From Klebsormidium nitens (lineage: Eukaryota > Streptophyta > Klebsormidiophyceae > Klebsormidiales > Klebsormidiaceae), in the NCBI GenBank assembly GCA_000708835.1, contig DF237125.1, positions 62,001 to 126,000 on the forward strand: a stretch of DNA of 64,000 bases, in the 5' to 3' direction. Below the pieces are notes generated by a model that did not search any database, was not told the origin of the DNA, and saw nothing but the letters and a program-made list of their open reading frames with translations. The position numbers and the translations under genes were made by a program. Positions within the stretch are counted from its first letter, which is position 1. Every line of letters begins with the position of its first letter. Shown piece after piece: positions 35,530 through 45,900 of the stretch.

Positions 35530-35744
35530 AAGATCGCTTGGCGATAGGTGGCAACACCGTTTCAAGGCCTCTTCTTGTATCAACCTCAAATTGTTCGAAT
35601 CCCTTTGACGATTCTGCCCTCTATTAGTCGGACAGGCATCCACATTTACGGACTGACATCGACAACGTAGGTCAGCTTCGTGCCTTCGACCTCGCCATCC
35701 AATCTTTGTCGGCTACTTCGGGACTCATGCCTTACTTCAGCCTG
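35530..35744 (-). pseudogene. Decayed copy of the last exon of the SRPBCC gene
   Basis: Closely matches 39937-40154, the terminal exon of the intact SRPBCC gene, on the same strand. The translation RLDGEVEGTKL-YVV is preserved, but the CAA codon after VSP is now TAA, and a one-base loss in the next 25 codons shifts the frame. Homology stops at the splice acceptor of that exon, and the sequence continues directly into the BTB3 promoter block, so this is a stranded fragment at a duplication joint with no upstream exons. Confidence 0.88.
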
Positions 35745-36634
35745 AACGTAACGCTGAGATTTTATGCCAAATGCTGAAAAGTTGGGGTCTTCGAAAATGC
35801 TTCCAATTTGGGGCTTGACGGCCGTCGTTCCTGGTGGACTACAAAGTGAAAAAGAGCAGCTCATGAGTAAAGGATAACCTGTGAAAGGATTCAGATATCC
35901 GTGTTCTTATAGAGACGTGACTTTCTCGTAGAAAGACGGTTAAGCTTAACATGTAAACAACATGGTTGCAAATGTGAGTCCCCAATCCGAATGGCACTCA
36001 AGCACCGCTCGGTTGACCGATCGTTATCATGTCGAACCTGTCGGATCCATTTAGACGATGACCTTCTCAGGACAGATATAATAGACTCTGAGCGGGCTCT
36101 GAGCTTGGAAGTATGAAGAAGAGATGCAAACGTCCCGAGGTAATGGGGACGCGTTCAGTTCAAAGCTAATTTATCGTCTGGCATGGATGCGGATCAATCT
36201 TTATGTTCACGAGCCACGTTTTCAATATTTCATCCAAGTCAAAGTGCATGTTTTGTGTGCACAATTCCACGTACTCATTATGCCCGATCCTGCCGCACCA
36301 TATGTAAAGTCCCAGAATGCTCCGAATGTCGCTAACTTCGGTTTTACGCGCTAAGATCGATGATCCTTTAGGACTAATCAATCGAGTCGCGGGTTTACGA
36401 GGCGGCGCGCTGCACTGCATGCCCGGGCGCCTTGCATGCCGCGAGTCGGGACGAGCGCGCGCGGCGGGCGGCAGAGGTTTTGCAGTGACCTACCGTTGAG
36501 CGGGAGGCCGCACGCGCGCGGCTTGCAAGGGGCGGCCGCGCAGTGGTCCTGGCGCGACCGTCAAAGCTCAGTGCATGACGCCAATGAATGAGAGGACTTT
36601 GCTTTAGGACTTCAGCTGTAGCTTGGTTAGAAAA
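35744..36634. repeat. Duplicated promoter block B (upstream of BTB gene 3)
   Basis: Homologous to 31985-32824; see block A for shared anchors. It begins exactly where the SRPBCC pseudo-exon ends. The GC-rich proximal part differs by small insertions, including an added CGCGCG run. Presumed promoter of BTB gene 3. Confidence 0.85.
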
Positions 36635-38118
36635 ATGGCGGCTGCTGGCGACGCAGCTGACCCTGAATCACTGACATTTCTATTCAACAATTCAGAGGAT
36701 TCCGATGTCTTGCTAACGCTTCAAATAGCAGGAGAGAGTGGTCAGGGGAGGGGGCAGCACGATGCAGAATTCGACACTGTACTAAATCTGCACAGCACAG
36801 TTCTAAGGAAGCACAGCAAGTTCTTTGATACTCTTCTTTCAGAAAGATGGACCGGAAACGATACACACGCAAGCAGGACTACTGTGACTCTGAAAGGATG
36901 CGAAGATGCAGGAAAGCCTGCATATGAATCCGTCCTTCAGTATATGTACAACATGGAGAACGGTCACTATGCGCCTGAGAGAAAACTCTTTTGCAATGTA
37001 GAAGGTGCAATTAGAATCTTCCGTGCTGCCAATCGTCTAGAAATGCTGTCACTACGGCAGAAAGCTCTGGATTACCTTGCGGCAGTGCCCTGGAGTGAAG
37101 AAGCGAAAGAAAGCATTGAAGAACTTTGCAAAGGAGATATCGGCGACGACATACAGCCCTTGCAAGCGCGTCTAGGGCCCAAACCAGCTTTCAGCGATGA
37201 CCTGAAAGAGAAAATAGTTAGCCAGTTGTTGGATGACGAAGATTATAGCGAGCATGTCGTAGCCAACCTCTCTGAACTCATCAAGGTTGGTGCCTTCAAG
37301 GACGCCATGCTTGATAAGGTCTTGGGAGATCTCCTAAGGACATTGAGGGGATGGCGGGACAACATGAACAACGACAAGTCCTGGGATCTAGAAACGACGG
37401 GACGCTTTGTTCGCAGCCTCCGCTTGGCGATGAAGGCAGCGCTGGAAAGTGGTCGCAACGTCTCTCCAATTCTGGACATGTTACAAGAGGACTGCGAAAA
37501 GTGGAGCGGCATCTTGTCAATGAATTCTGATACCAATGAAAATAACAAGGAGTGGAGAGAACTCTTCCAGGAGCACTTCTATCAACATCTGATCAAGGTC
37601 TCAATGAGCGGAAAGCCGCCATTTATGAACGCACAACGGGCCTTGGTTGTGAGACTCTGGGTTCCCCTGGATCTTGAGGAGGTCAATCAGCTGGATGTGA
37701 AGACGCTATTACGAGAGAAGCAAGTTGCCGCTGATGTCATGGACGTCTTGAGTACGCTCTCATCAAGCGAACAGGATGACATTTATGAGGAGTGGCTGCC
37801 TGACCTCTTCGATATGGCGGCGTGGGTTCCGCGGTTGAAGGACTCGCTAAGAGTACGTTTCCTTCTGGAATTCAGTACCTTCATTTGAGCTTAGGTGATC
37901 CTTAGAAGTTTGTCATGCTTGGAAGCGATCAGATCAAGCGTTCCATTGTGGAAGAATGTGCATATTGCACATCCAAATTCGCTTGACGGGTTCTTACATT
38001 ACCAAAATTGCACAACAATTCTGATCTAGATGAGGTAATGCTTTTGCAGGAGAGATGCCTGCCTTTACACGTCAGCAGCCGATACAACCCCAAGAAACGA
38101 AAGACCCCAGACTCATGA
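36635..38118 (+). CDS. BTB/POZ domain protein, tandem copy 3
   Basis: Two exons, 36635-37852 and 38050-38118 (428 aa), joined in phase 0 (GTACGT donor, TTTTGCAG acceptor). Same architecture as copy 2: SDVLLTLQ, LHSTVLRKHSKFFDTLLSERW, TVTLKGCEDAGKPAYESVLQYMYN, AANRLEMLSLRQKALDYLAAVPW, FQEHFYQHLIKV, LVVRLWVP. The small last exon encodes NPKKRKTPDS, again with the basic patch. Copies 2 and 3 differ mostly by substitutions and a few codon indels, with frames intact in both, so both look functional. Function beyond a CUL3-adaptor type is unknown. Confidence 0.88.
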
Positions 38119-39926
38119 CAGGTAAGCCTGGCCACCGATGACAGCGACAAGAAACAGTCGCTTGGGTTAAACCTTCGCACCAGCTTTTCAACGGCTGCAC
38201 CTATCCATTCGACGTCCTTCAGGTAAGGAATGACGGGGTCTTCAAATGAAAGCAATCCTGACCGCATTTTCAGGTTTTCCAAGTGTAGGGTACGTTGCAA
38301 AGTATGGTTTTGATTTTTGAAAGCCGTACAGAGCTGTTATGAGAGGATGCTTTGGGAAGGACCTTGACAGGTGAAGACTCGTTTGAGCTGCATCCATTCT
38401 CTTTCGAACGAGGTCTTTTGAGCACTCGAAAGCTACTCCGGGATACCGGCTTCATCTAACGTGCTCCATCAGTGCTTCCAACACCAGCAGTCGACAATCT
38501 AAGAAGCGGCTGATAAGAGGGCTCAGAACGCTACGTCTTCAGGCGACAGCCCTTCAGAATTCAGACTAAAGACGGGCAATTGATCTGGAACCTGGGTTTA
38601 GAGGAAACCACGATTCTCTTGTTCAGGTGGAAGCGCATTAAGGCCGAGCCTCGGAGGCTGAGCAACCATTGCCAGGGCAAGCTAGTACAGATGCGGCATG
38701 TTTTGGTAAGAAGCTGAAAATCCGCGGCTCGACGAGCACATAAAGAGTCGGCTAAGTTCAAAGGATCACTTTCTTGCAGTCCGACTGCTTGCATGCTCTT
38801 AACAATCGATCGCAACTGAATGACCAATTGGTTTCGGCCCGGTCTTCAAGGGCAGTGTACTCTCGGATCAAAGCTTATAGAAACTGAGTGAGCTCAAATC
38901 GTTATTGATCATGCGCACTACGGGCAAGCCTGAGCAAGGTGCGATACTCTTCAGATTTACAGCTCACAATCTCAGTGTACCACGGTCACTCGAGAGGCCG
39001 GTGACTCTAGCTACTTCGGTGGACAGCTCCTGATGGCTGTATACGGTCCTCAAGTCTACGTCTATATCATTACATCCCAACAATCCGACATTAATAAGTT
39101 AGGTGGATGACCATCATGCGCGGTATTAAGCGAATGTTTTCCGCACTATGGTTGTCTAATAATCGACCGTAAAGCGCGGCCGCGGACATTCACACTGATG
39201 GTCGCATCATTTAAAAGATATGTTGCATGCAGCCTTTCGGTCTACTAAGCTAGCTCAAGTGAATTCATGGCCGCCATGCCAGAGCACGCATCATTTAAAT
39301 GATGCGTGCTCTGGCATGGCGGCCATAGCCAACTGAGGCATGCTATAGTATACGTTGAGGCATGTGACGGTCGGACGGCGTTAGTACCGCATATGCATCA
39401 TGTAATACTCGATCGATTGACACGTACATCATGCAAGTTGGCGACTGCATGGCAACGATGCGCGGCATCATTCGTGCATTTTAACTTAAACCCACAATCA
39501 ACTAAAGATAAGTGCCTGAACGATGTATGATCACGCAAGCTGATTTGTTGGATGATGTATACGGTTAATTCTCTTTCCAAACCCCGTAGATAATTGCATT
39601 GAAATCGGTTAAGATGGCGGCCAGCGAAGCACCGGCACTGCTTACGATGGCAGCACGGCGCATAGCCTGGCAGAGCTGGAGCAGAAGGCTGGCGCGGCAG
39701 CGAACCCATGTCGAAAGGCAGCCTAAATTGATGTAGCTGGATCGAAGCTCACACTCATACTGATACCCAAAGCAGACTTGAACGCGCTCGTTACTACGTC
39801 GTGACGTTTTGACCCGGCAGGCTCAGGGTGGTCGCAGTGGTTGCCGTCCCAGGCCATGACGGAACGCTTATCGAAACGATTGATTCGTTGGGGACCGTAT
39901 GCTAAAAATTCATACCGAAGGGGCTC
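38119..39926. other. Convergent intergenic region containing a palindrome
   Basis: Between BTB gene 3 and the SRPBCC gene. No coding exon found. It holds the 60-bp perfect palindrome listed separately and AT/GC patchy sequence around it (39050-39560). Confidence 0.5.
39267..39326. repeat. Perfect 60-bp palindrome
   Basis: Two 30-bp arms (39267-39296 and 39297-39326) are exact reverse complements with no spacer. The centre is CATTTAAATG and the outer ends are ATGGCCGCCATG. Flanking bases do not pair. Could be a hairpin RNA precursor, a fold-back element or a very recent inverted duplication. Confidence 0.95.
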
Positions 39927-42349
39927 TCATGATGTTGCAAGGACTCCTGGCGGTAGGTGGCAACATCGTTTCAAGGCCTCCTCTTGTATCGACCTCAAAT
40001 TGCTCCCTATCTCCTTGACAATTCTGCCCTCTATTAGGCGGACAGGCATCCACATTTGCGGACTGACTTCGACAACGTAGGACAGCTTCGTACCTTCAAC
40101 TTCGCCATCCAATCTTTGCCCGCTACTTCGGGAGTCGTGCCTTACTTCAGCCTGTCCAAAGCGGACGCATACTTTTACGATTGGATTGGAAAAAATGTCC
40201 ATCAATTATCAGCCCTTCAAAGACTCGAAGTAGTAGACTCAGAAAGTTTTAGTGTCCACTGCTTTCTGCGAAGCCGGGACAGTCCAGAATCATTCAGGAG
40301 TCACGGGTGAGCTAAGAGGACGCGCAAATCCTATGCGTTGGACAATTGTTTCTCGCTGTTCAATAATTACCGAGGACACGGACAAGTTTCACATGCACAC
40401 CCTTCTGTGGAACTATTCCAAAACGCCGTACTCCATGAACACCCGAATGTCCTTTCCGGCTTCGACAACATTCTAACTTAGGCAGGCGGACAGTCGAAGT
40501 GGTACCGTTCAAGATAATTGTGTAGGACATGAAATGCACTCTCGAGCCTCGCTCTTTTAAGATGGCAAGCTTCTCGGATGTCTCTTGAAACTCAAGACAG
40601 TCCCTTGTTTAAACCTCCCCCTTCTAAGGTGGCGCGACGGAATGTAGCCCAGCCCCTCAATGTCCTGTCGTCCAAATTTGGAAAGAAAAGTGAGCGCGCC
40701 CCATGAAGACCAGAATGCAACTCAATATCTGAGTATGACGAGCATTGCAGATGCTGACCTGCTCCATTCTCCAGACGCCCTCGAACTTTTGGAAGTCCCC
40801 GTCTAGTTGCCGGAACTCGATTTCTCGCGTCCCTTCTGCCAGCGTTTCTTCTGGCACTTCTTCGACCTCCATGACAATGCGTGCAGAGAACTTGGCGCCA
40901 AAGGCAACATCCTGCTCACCAACCTGTTGCACAGAATAGACGATTCGGGACTTCCTGCAGTGTCGCGCAGCTTGCCTTTCTGAAAGAACCGATCTGTAAT
41001 GAAAGAACTTCTTGTTGCCAGAACGTTCGGTTGCCTTCAATGAGGACTACAGTTCGAGTCTGACTTTTTCGACCGAAAACTTGCAAGCGAAACCTTCCTG
41101 AAGATGTTGATACACTTGCATGACAAATCTGGATTCGATCTACACTGAACGAAGTATCTGCAGGGATTTCTCGAAGACTGGCGATACAAATGGTTCGCAA
41201 CCTGCAAATCGCCTGGTTGAAAGTCTTGGCTGAAAGCCCCAAAGAACGCTTCTGAAACCGTCCGAAGCTGCCTTTCAGATGTATCCGAGATGTCAGATTC
41301 CTAAGATGAGCGTTTGAAGACCATCAATTGAAGACCGTCAGATGACCAGATGAGCGTGCTTCGCGCTTCTCCTTCAGGCAGGGGACAGCGCACCTGAGCT
41401 CACGAGTCCTGACAATAAGACGCAATGCAAAGCTGTTTTCCATGGCCCAGGAAAACAGAGGCATTCAGAAAGTCTCTGAGTTATAAACGAGCTGCGTGAG
41501 AGGCAACAAGCTCTTTCAGATGATCAAGCCCTCAGAAACTTTGGCACCTGCATTCTTTGGAGCCAAGCCCTGAGAGTCACTTCATGGGTAAGACATATCA
41601 TTCACAGAAGTTGGACCATAGAGAAAAGCGTAAAGGCAGGTGAAAAGACAGGCCCCCACCTGCAGCAGCTTTGCCCCCCGGGGCCGTCGCTCCAACACCT
41701 CGTTGACCACCAGGCCTGGGATGATGTCAGCGAGGCTGCCGTAATCCGTCAGCACTCCCCACACCACATACACTGGGGCGCACACGTCGACGCTTGCTTC
41801 GATGCGCCTCATGTTACGCCCCACTTTCTCTATAGCCACTGCGACCTCCTCAAAAGTTCCCTCAAGCGCAGTCTCGTCTACCATTTCTTCACTACTTGTT
41901 TCTTCACTAGGGAGAGAACAGCAAACTTGGCTTTTTCTACCCCTTCGATGTAAAGGTGGTGCTATCCTTCTTGCGACGTTCAAGTCTGAGAAAAGCACTG
42001 CCCGCCTAGGAACTTGCATATCACTGGCCAATGAACTGAAGCGCAAACCAGTGCCGGCCTGGTGGCAACTGCACTTTGAAGCGGGCCCACTATGTAAGTT
42101 GCTGGCACAACTTCTTAACTTTCTTCTCATATTTGTACCACCTTCTGGAAGACTTTCTGAGAGTGTATGCCGGTCACTAGAATGTCGCAAAAGCCCAAAT
42201 CTCTGAGGGTGTGCATGAAGGCACCCTTGTTGGCGCAAGCATTCTTCAGCAAGACCGAGATTACTCTGGGCCCTGCGTGCATTGAACTCATGGAATGAGC
42301 GCGTGCCCGTTTGTACACCAGGACAGTGCATGCACGCTCCCCCGTGCAT
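39927..42349 (-). CDS. Plastid SRPBCC (polyketide cyclase/START-like) protein
   Basis: Three exons join in phase: 42349-41660, 40923-40759 and 40151-39927 (359 aa). The N-terminal 130 residues are Ser/Arg/His/Cys-rich without a fold, fitting a transit peptide. The SRPBCC domain begins with RNMRRIEASVDVCAPVYVVWGVLTDYGSLADIIPGL, continues VAFGAKFSARIVMEVEE and FQKFEGVWRMEQ, and ends KLSYVVEVSPQMWMPVRLIEGRIVKEI, the hydrophobic-cavity fold of the cyclase/dehydrase group found in plant and cyanobacterial plastid proteins. The ligand is unknown. The true start could be upstream or at a later Met. It is head-to-head with symplekin (582 bp apart). Its last exon exists as a dead copy at 35530-35744. 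Confidence 0.85.
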
Positions 42350-42931
42350 ATTGGCCACTGTATCAAAGTTGCAGCAACAGCTGCTGAACCTAGGATGACG
42401 GTTGAAGCGGTGGTCGCTGGCAGGACTCAAACGCTGGCTCCAGCATGCAAATGTCCTTACTGACGCTAGACCAAGGAGCAGAAATGGCTGCAGAATCCCA
42501 ATTGCTAGAAGTGGCGGTGTGTGGAAAGAGCTTTGACTCAGTGACCTTTAATGAACGGCCCCTCCTCAATCTCTTTCTCCTGCCTCCTTCCTCCGAAATG
42601 CTGCCTTGTCTAGGAAATCCACAGGCCAGGCAAGGTGCTTCAACTAGATCGAGCTGGAAGTGAAGTTGGTTCTGGACGTTCTCAAAATCAAGCGACGGCC
42701 TTCATTTCTCACTTCAACTTCAAGTGACCAACTTTCAACGGCTGGCAACTCAGAACTTCTGCCACCTCAGATACTCTGGTCAATCTTTGCGCACAGTGAC
42801 ATGGTCAATGTGGCATGAGCAGAGCGTCCAACAACTTGCATAATTTATCCTCCCAGTGCCAGTCCTGGATCCTGCAATGGCGCTCTCTTTTTCTTGCAAG
42901 TAGTTCAACACATCTCTTTGGAGGCTTCACG
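42350..42931. promoter_or_regulatory. Shared promoter region between SRPBCC gene and symplekin
   Basis: 582 bp between divergent start codons, no coding exon seen. Promoter role inferred from position. Confidence 0.45.
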
Positions 42932-45900
42932 ATGGCCAGCGCAGAGGAGGAGATTGCGCGGCACCTGACTGCGTGCCGGCAGAGCGGGGGCGAGGGCGCC
43001 TTAGAGCATTTGCAGGCGGCGCAGAGCATTTTGCTGCAGCACCCCTCCGAGCTGCTGCCGCGTTTCTTGCCGGACGTTCTGGAGCTGCAGGACGCGCCAC
43101 TTGGCGCCGCCAGGAGATGGCTGGCAGAGTGAGAGGTTTTCCCGATTGCTAGGGTGGTATGTTTCACCCAATCACCCCTGGCACAGAGCTGAAAGGGTGC
43201 TGAGAGTGGCGAGGCTCAGAAAAAACTCGCTCAGCGAATTTCCAGAAACAGAGTCATTGTGATTAGAATATCAGGCGGTTGCATTTCGAATACCAGGGTG
43301 GTGTTAATGCTGGCGCCTTGGCGTGGCTGATACAATGGCTTGATTTCGGGGCCAAGCATGAAAGCAATTTTATGTATAGCTAGCCACCAAGCTGGGAGGT
43401 GGCCGTTGAACTCCGTTCGTGGAAGTACTGACTAAGAATCAGGAATGAGCGGGGGTTTGTGTTTGATTGCAAACCCTGCTGATATTAGCTCAACCCTCGT
43501 GCATTGTCCATGTTGATCAGCTTGTTTTGACTTGCAGGATTGAACAGCCACAGCCTAATGCTTCTGAAAAAGTTCAATCAGAGAATGCTGAGGTGCTGGC
43601 AGAGGTGCCCAATCAATCCAACGGGAGTTCTGAAATGGTTTTCAGTCTTGTTTAGAGAGTTGATATTCGCCACTGATTCTGGGGGTTCCGTCATATCTCC
43701 GGTGATGCTTCCGGGCTTCAGCAGGTTTGGGGTTTTCCTGGAGAACTCTTCCAAGGTTACTGTGCGGAAATACCGTATCCATTCGGCAACCTTACCAGCC
43801 AGAAACTAACCAGGCACTAACTATGGGTTTCCAGATCTCTGGAGGCCGCTGGTTTGGCAGTCCCGTCCCTGCTGGTGTCCATACTCCCCACCCTACAGCG
43901 CCTGCTTTCGGACAGCCAGCCAGGGGTGGTCAAGCGGACGCTCCAAACCGGGCGCCTGCTCATGCCCGAAGTGATGCGCCAGATGTTGCAGGTAGAAGGC
44001 CCGTTGTTACTTGTGACGTTGGGGCAAAGGGTTTTCTGTGGTTCGATGAGCTGAGAGTCGGTGGACGAATTGGGTGCACTTTGAACTGAGATCTGGTTGG
44101 ATGGTTCTTGGTTGTGTTGCGTTCTGATTTGTTGAAATCTGGAGAAGCTCCAAAGCACAAGGGAGTTTCGAAAGCTCTCCAAAAGCTAGAACTGGGTTTG
44201 GCTAGACGGGCAAGAGGCTAACCGACTGTTGAGTTTTAAAAGCTGTTCTCAAGGATCACAAGTTGACTGATGGGTTGGCTGGAGTAGTGTTAGCTTTGAG
44301 CAATTTGCCCGAGATGTATTTTGATAAGCGTGCAACCCACCTTGGTTGAGATTCAAAGGTGTGTGACAAACTCGGTTGAGGATTGTACAAATGTCAGATT
44401 CGTCACAGACCCAGAAGATTGTTCTCTTGAATCTTAACAAGGAAAGAAAACGTAACTGAACGGTTTTTAAGGGGATGAAGACTCAGATCGGAAACACTCG
44501 TGCGCAGGACTTCAAGCCAGAGAGTGACTCGGCATCAGAGATGGCCCGCCTCTGGGAGGCCGCGCGGCAGTTCAAAGATGCGGCAGTAGCAACTGCCCTG
44601 CAAGTGAGCCCGATTTTCGATTTTGCCAACCCATTCTCGAAATTGCTCTTTAAATCCCTTCAGGACGTCGTACATATTGGTCAAGCAGCCTGAGAAATCT
44701 TTGCATTGGATTCCACAGTCTTGTAGTACTTTCTTTGCAGTTTCCGTCGTCTTCAGGCCTTTCTTGCAAGGTCTGATTGGAATCAAAACACTCTGAAGTC
44801 CATAGGCAACGTACACTAATAGGAAAGGGCGTACAGCAGATCAAGAGCCAAAAGCCAGACAATGTGCGGCCCATTTTGAACCTCCTGGTGACATCTGCAG
44901 CACATTAACAGTGGGGTTCGTCTGTATGGGGTCAAGTTCACGGAGGCGGTGATCCTGCTCTACACCCCCCAAACAACCACCTCAGCAACTATAGAGAACG
45001 GTGAGGACTTGGAGATGGTCCAAATCGCAGACTGCCCTCAAGGGATACACGGGGCTGACTGCGGTGCATGTATCCAAATGGTGTCGAACTCATGGTGCTT
45101 ACGAGATGATAATCTCATTCGGAAGGTCCTAGCGTCTCGATCACGTTGATGTATTCGACTTTAAACGAATCTTTTTGACAATGAAGAGCTTCTGTAACTG
45201 CTATTTTCCCCTCGACGCAACAAGTGCCCGCCACTTCCGGCCTCTTTCTGTTCAAGTGAAGAAGGCTTGACTTGTCAAGAATGATATGAGTCATATGAAA
45301 GGAGTCTACTTTTACCGGCTTTTCTGCAATCACCAAGGAGCATGTTTCTCAAGCCAGCCCTCAAAATTGTAACCTGCTTCGGCGCAACTGTGAAGAGTTC
45401 AAATTCGTTGCCTGTAGGTTCTGCATACACTGCGGTGCACGCCGGTCTCGTCCCGCCAGGTCACCCTCTGTTGGACTCAAGCCTGCTGGCGGTCGACGCG
45501 ACGCGCCACCTGGCATCCCTCCTGGGCCAGTTACGTGGACCCTCTGCTTATTCCATACCCACTCCAGTCATGCTGGTCCTCATAAGCAGGTGAGGCGCTG
45601 TCGAATCAAAAATACTGAACGTTAGTCTTTGATTTAGGTCGTCATATCGCTTCAGACCACAAATGCTCTGTGCCTGATTAGCAGGCGCGGTGTCATTCAA
45701 GGAACAGAAGCGTCAGTTTTGGGTCCGGCCATCCGACTGATGATTTGAGAACGCTTTATATTGGTGAGCTTTTCTAAGCATTCCAGCAAAATCGATTTTT
45801 GCGGTCGACGTCGCGCCTAAACATGCGCAACGTCGACTGATGCTACTCGCATGCTGCTTGAAGCATGCATCGAGGATTGTAGCATCGACCTCTTTTGCTG

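Noticed and set aside
43538-43655. Possible extra symplekin exon (IEQPQPNASEKV...)
   Set aside because: An acceptor exists, but no donor gives the phase needed by the next exon. Joining 43128 directly to 43835 is in phase and restores the HEAT repeat.
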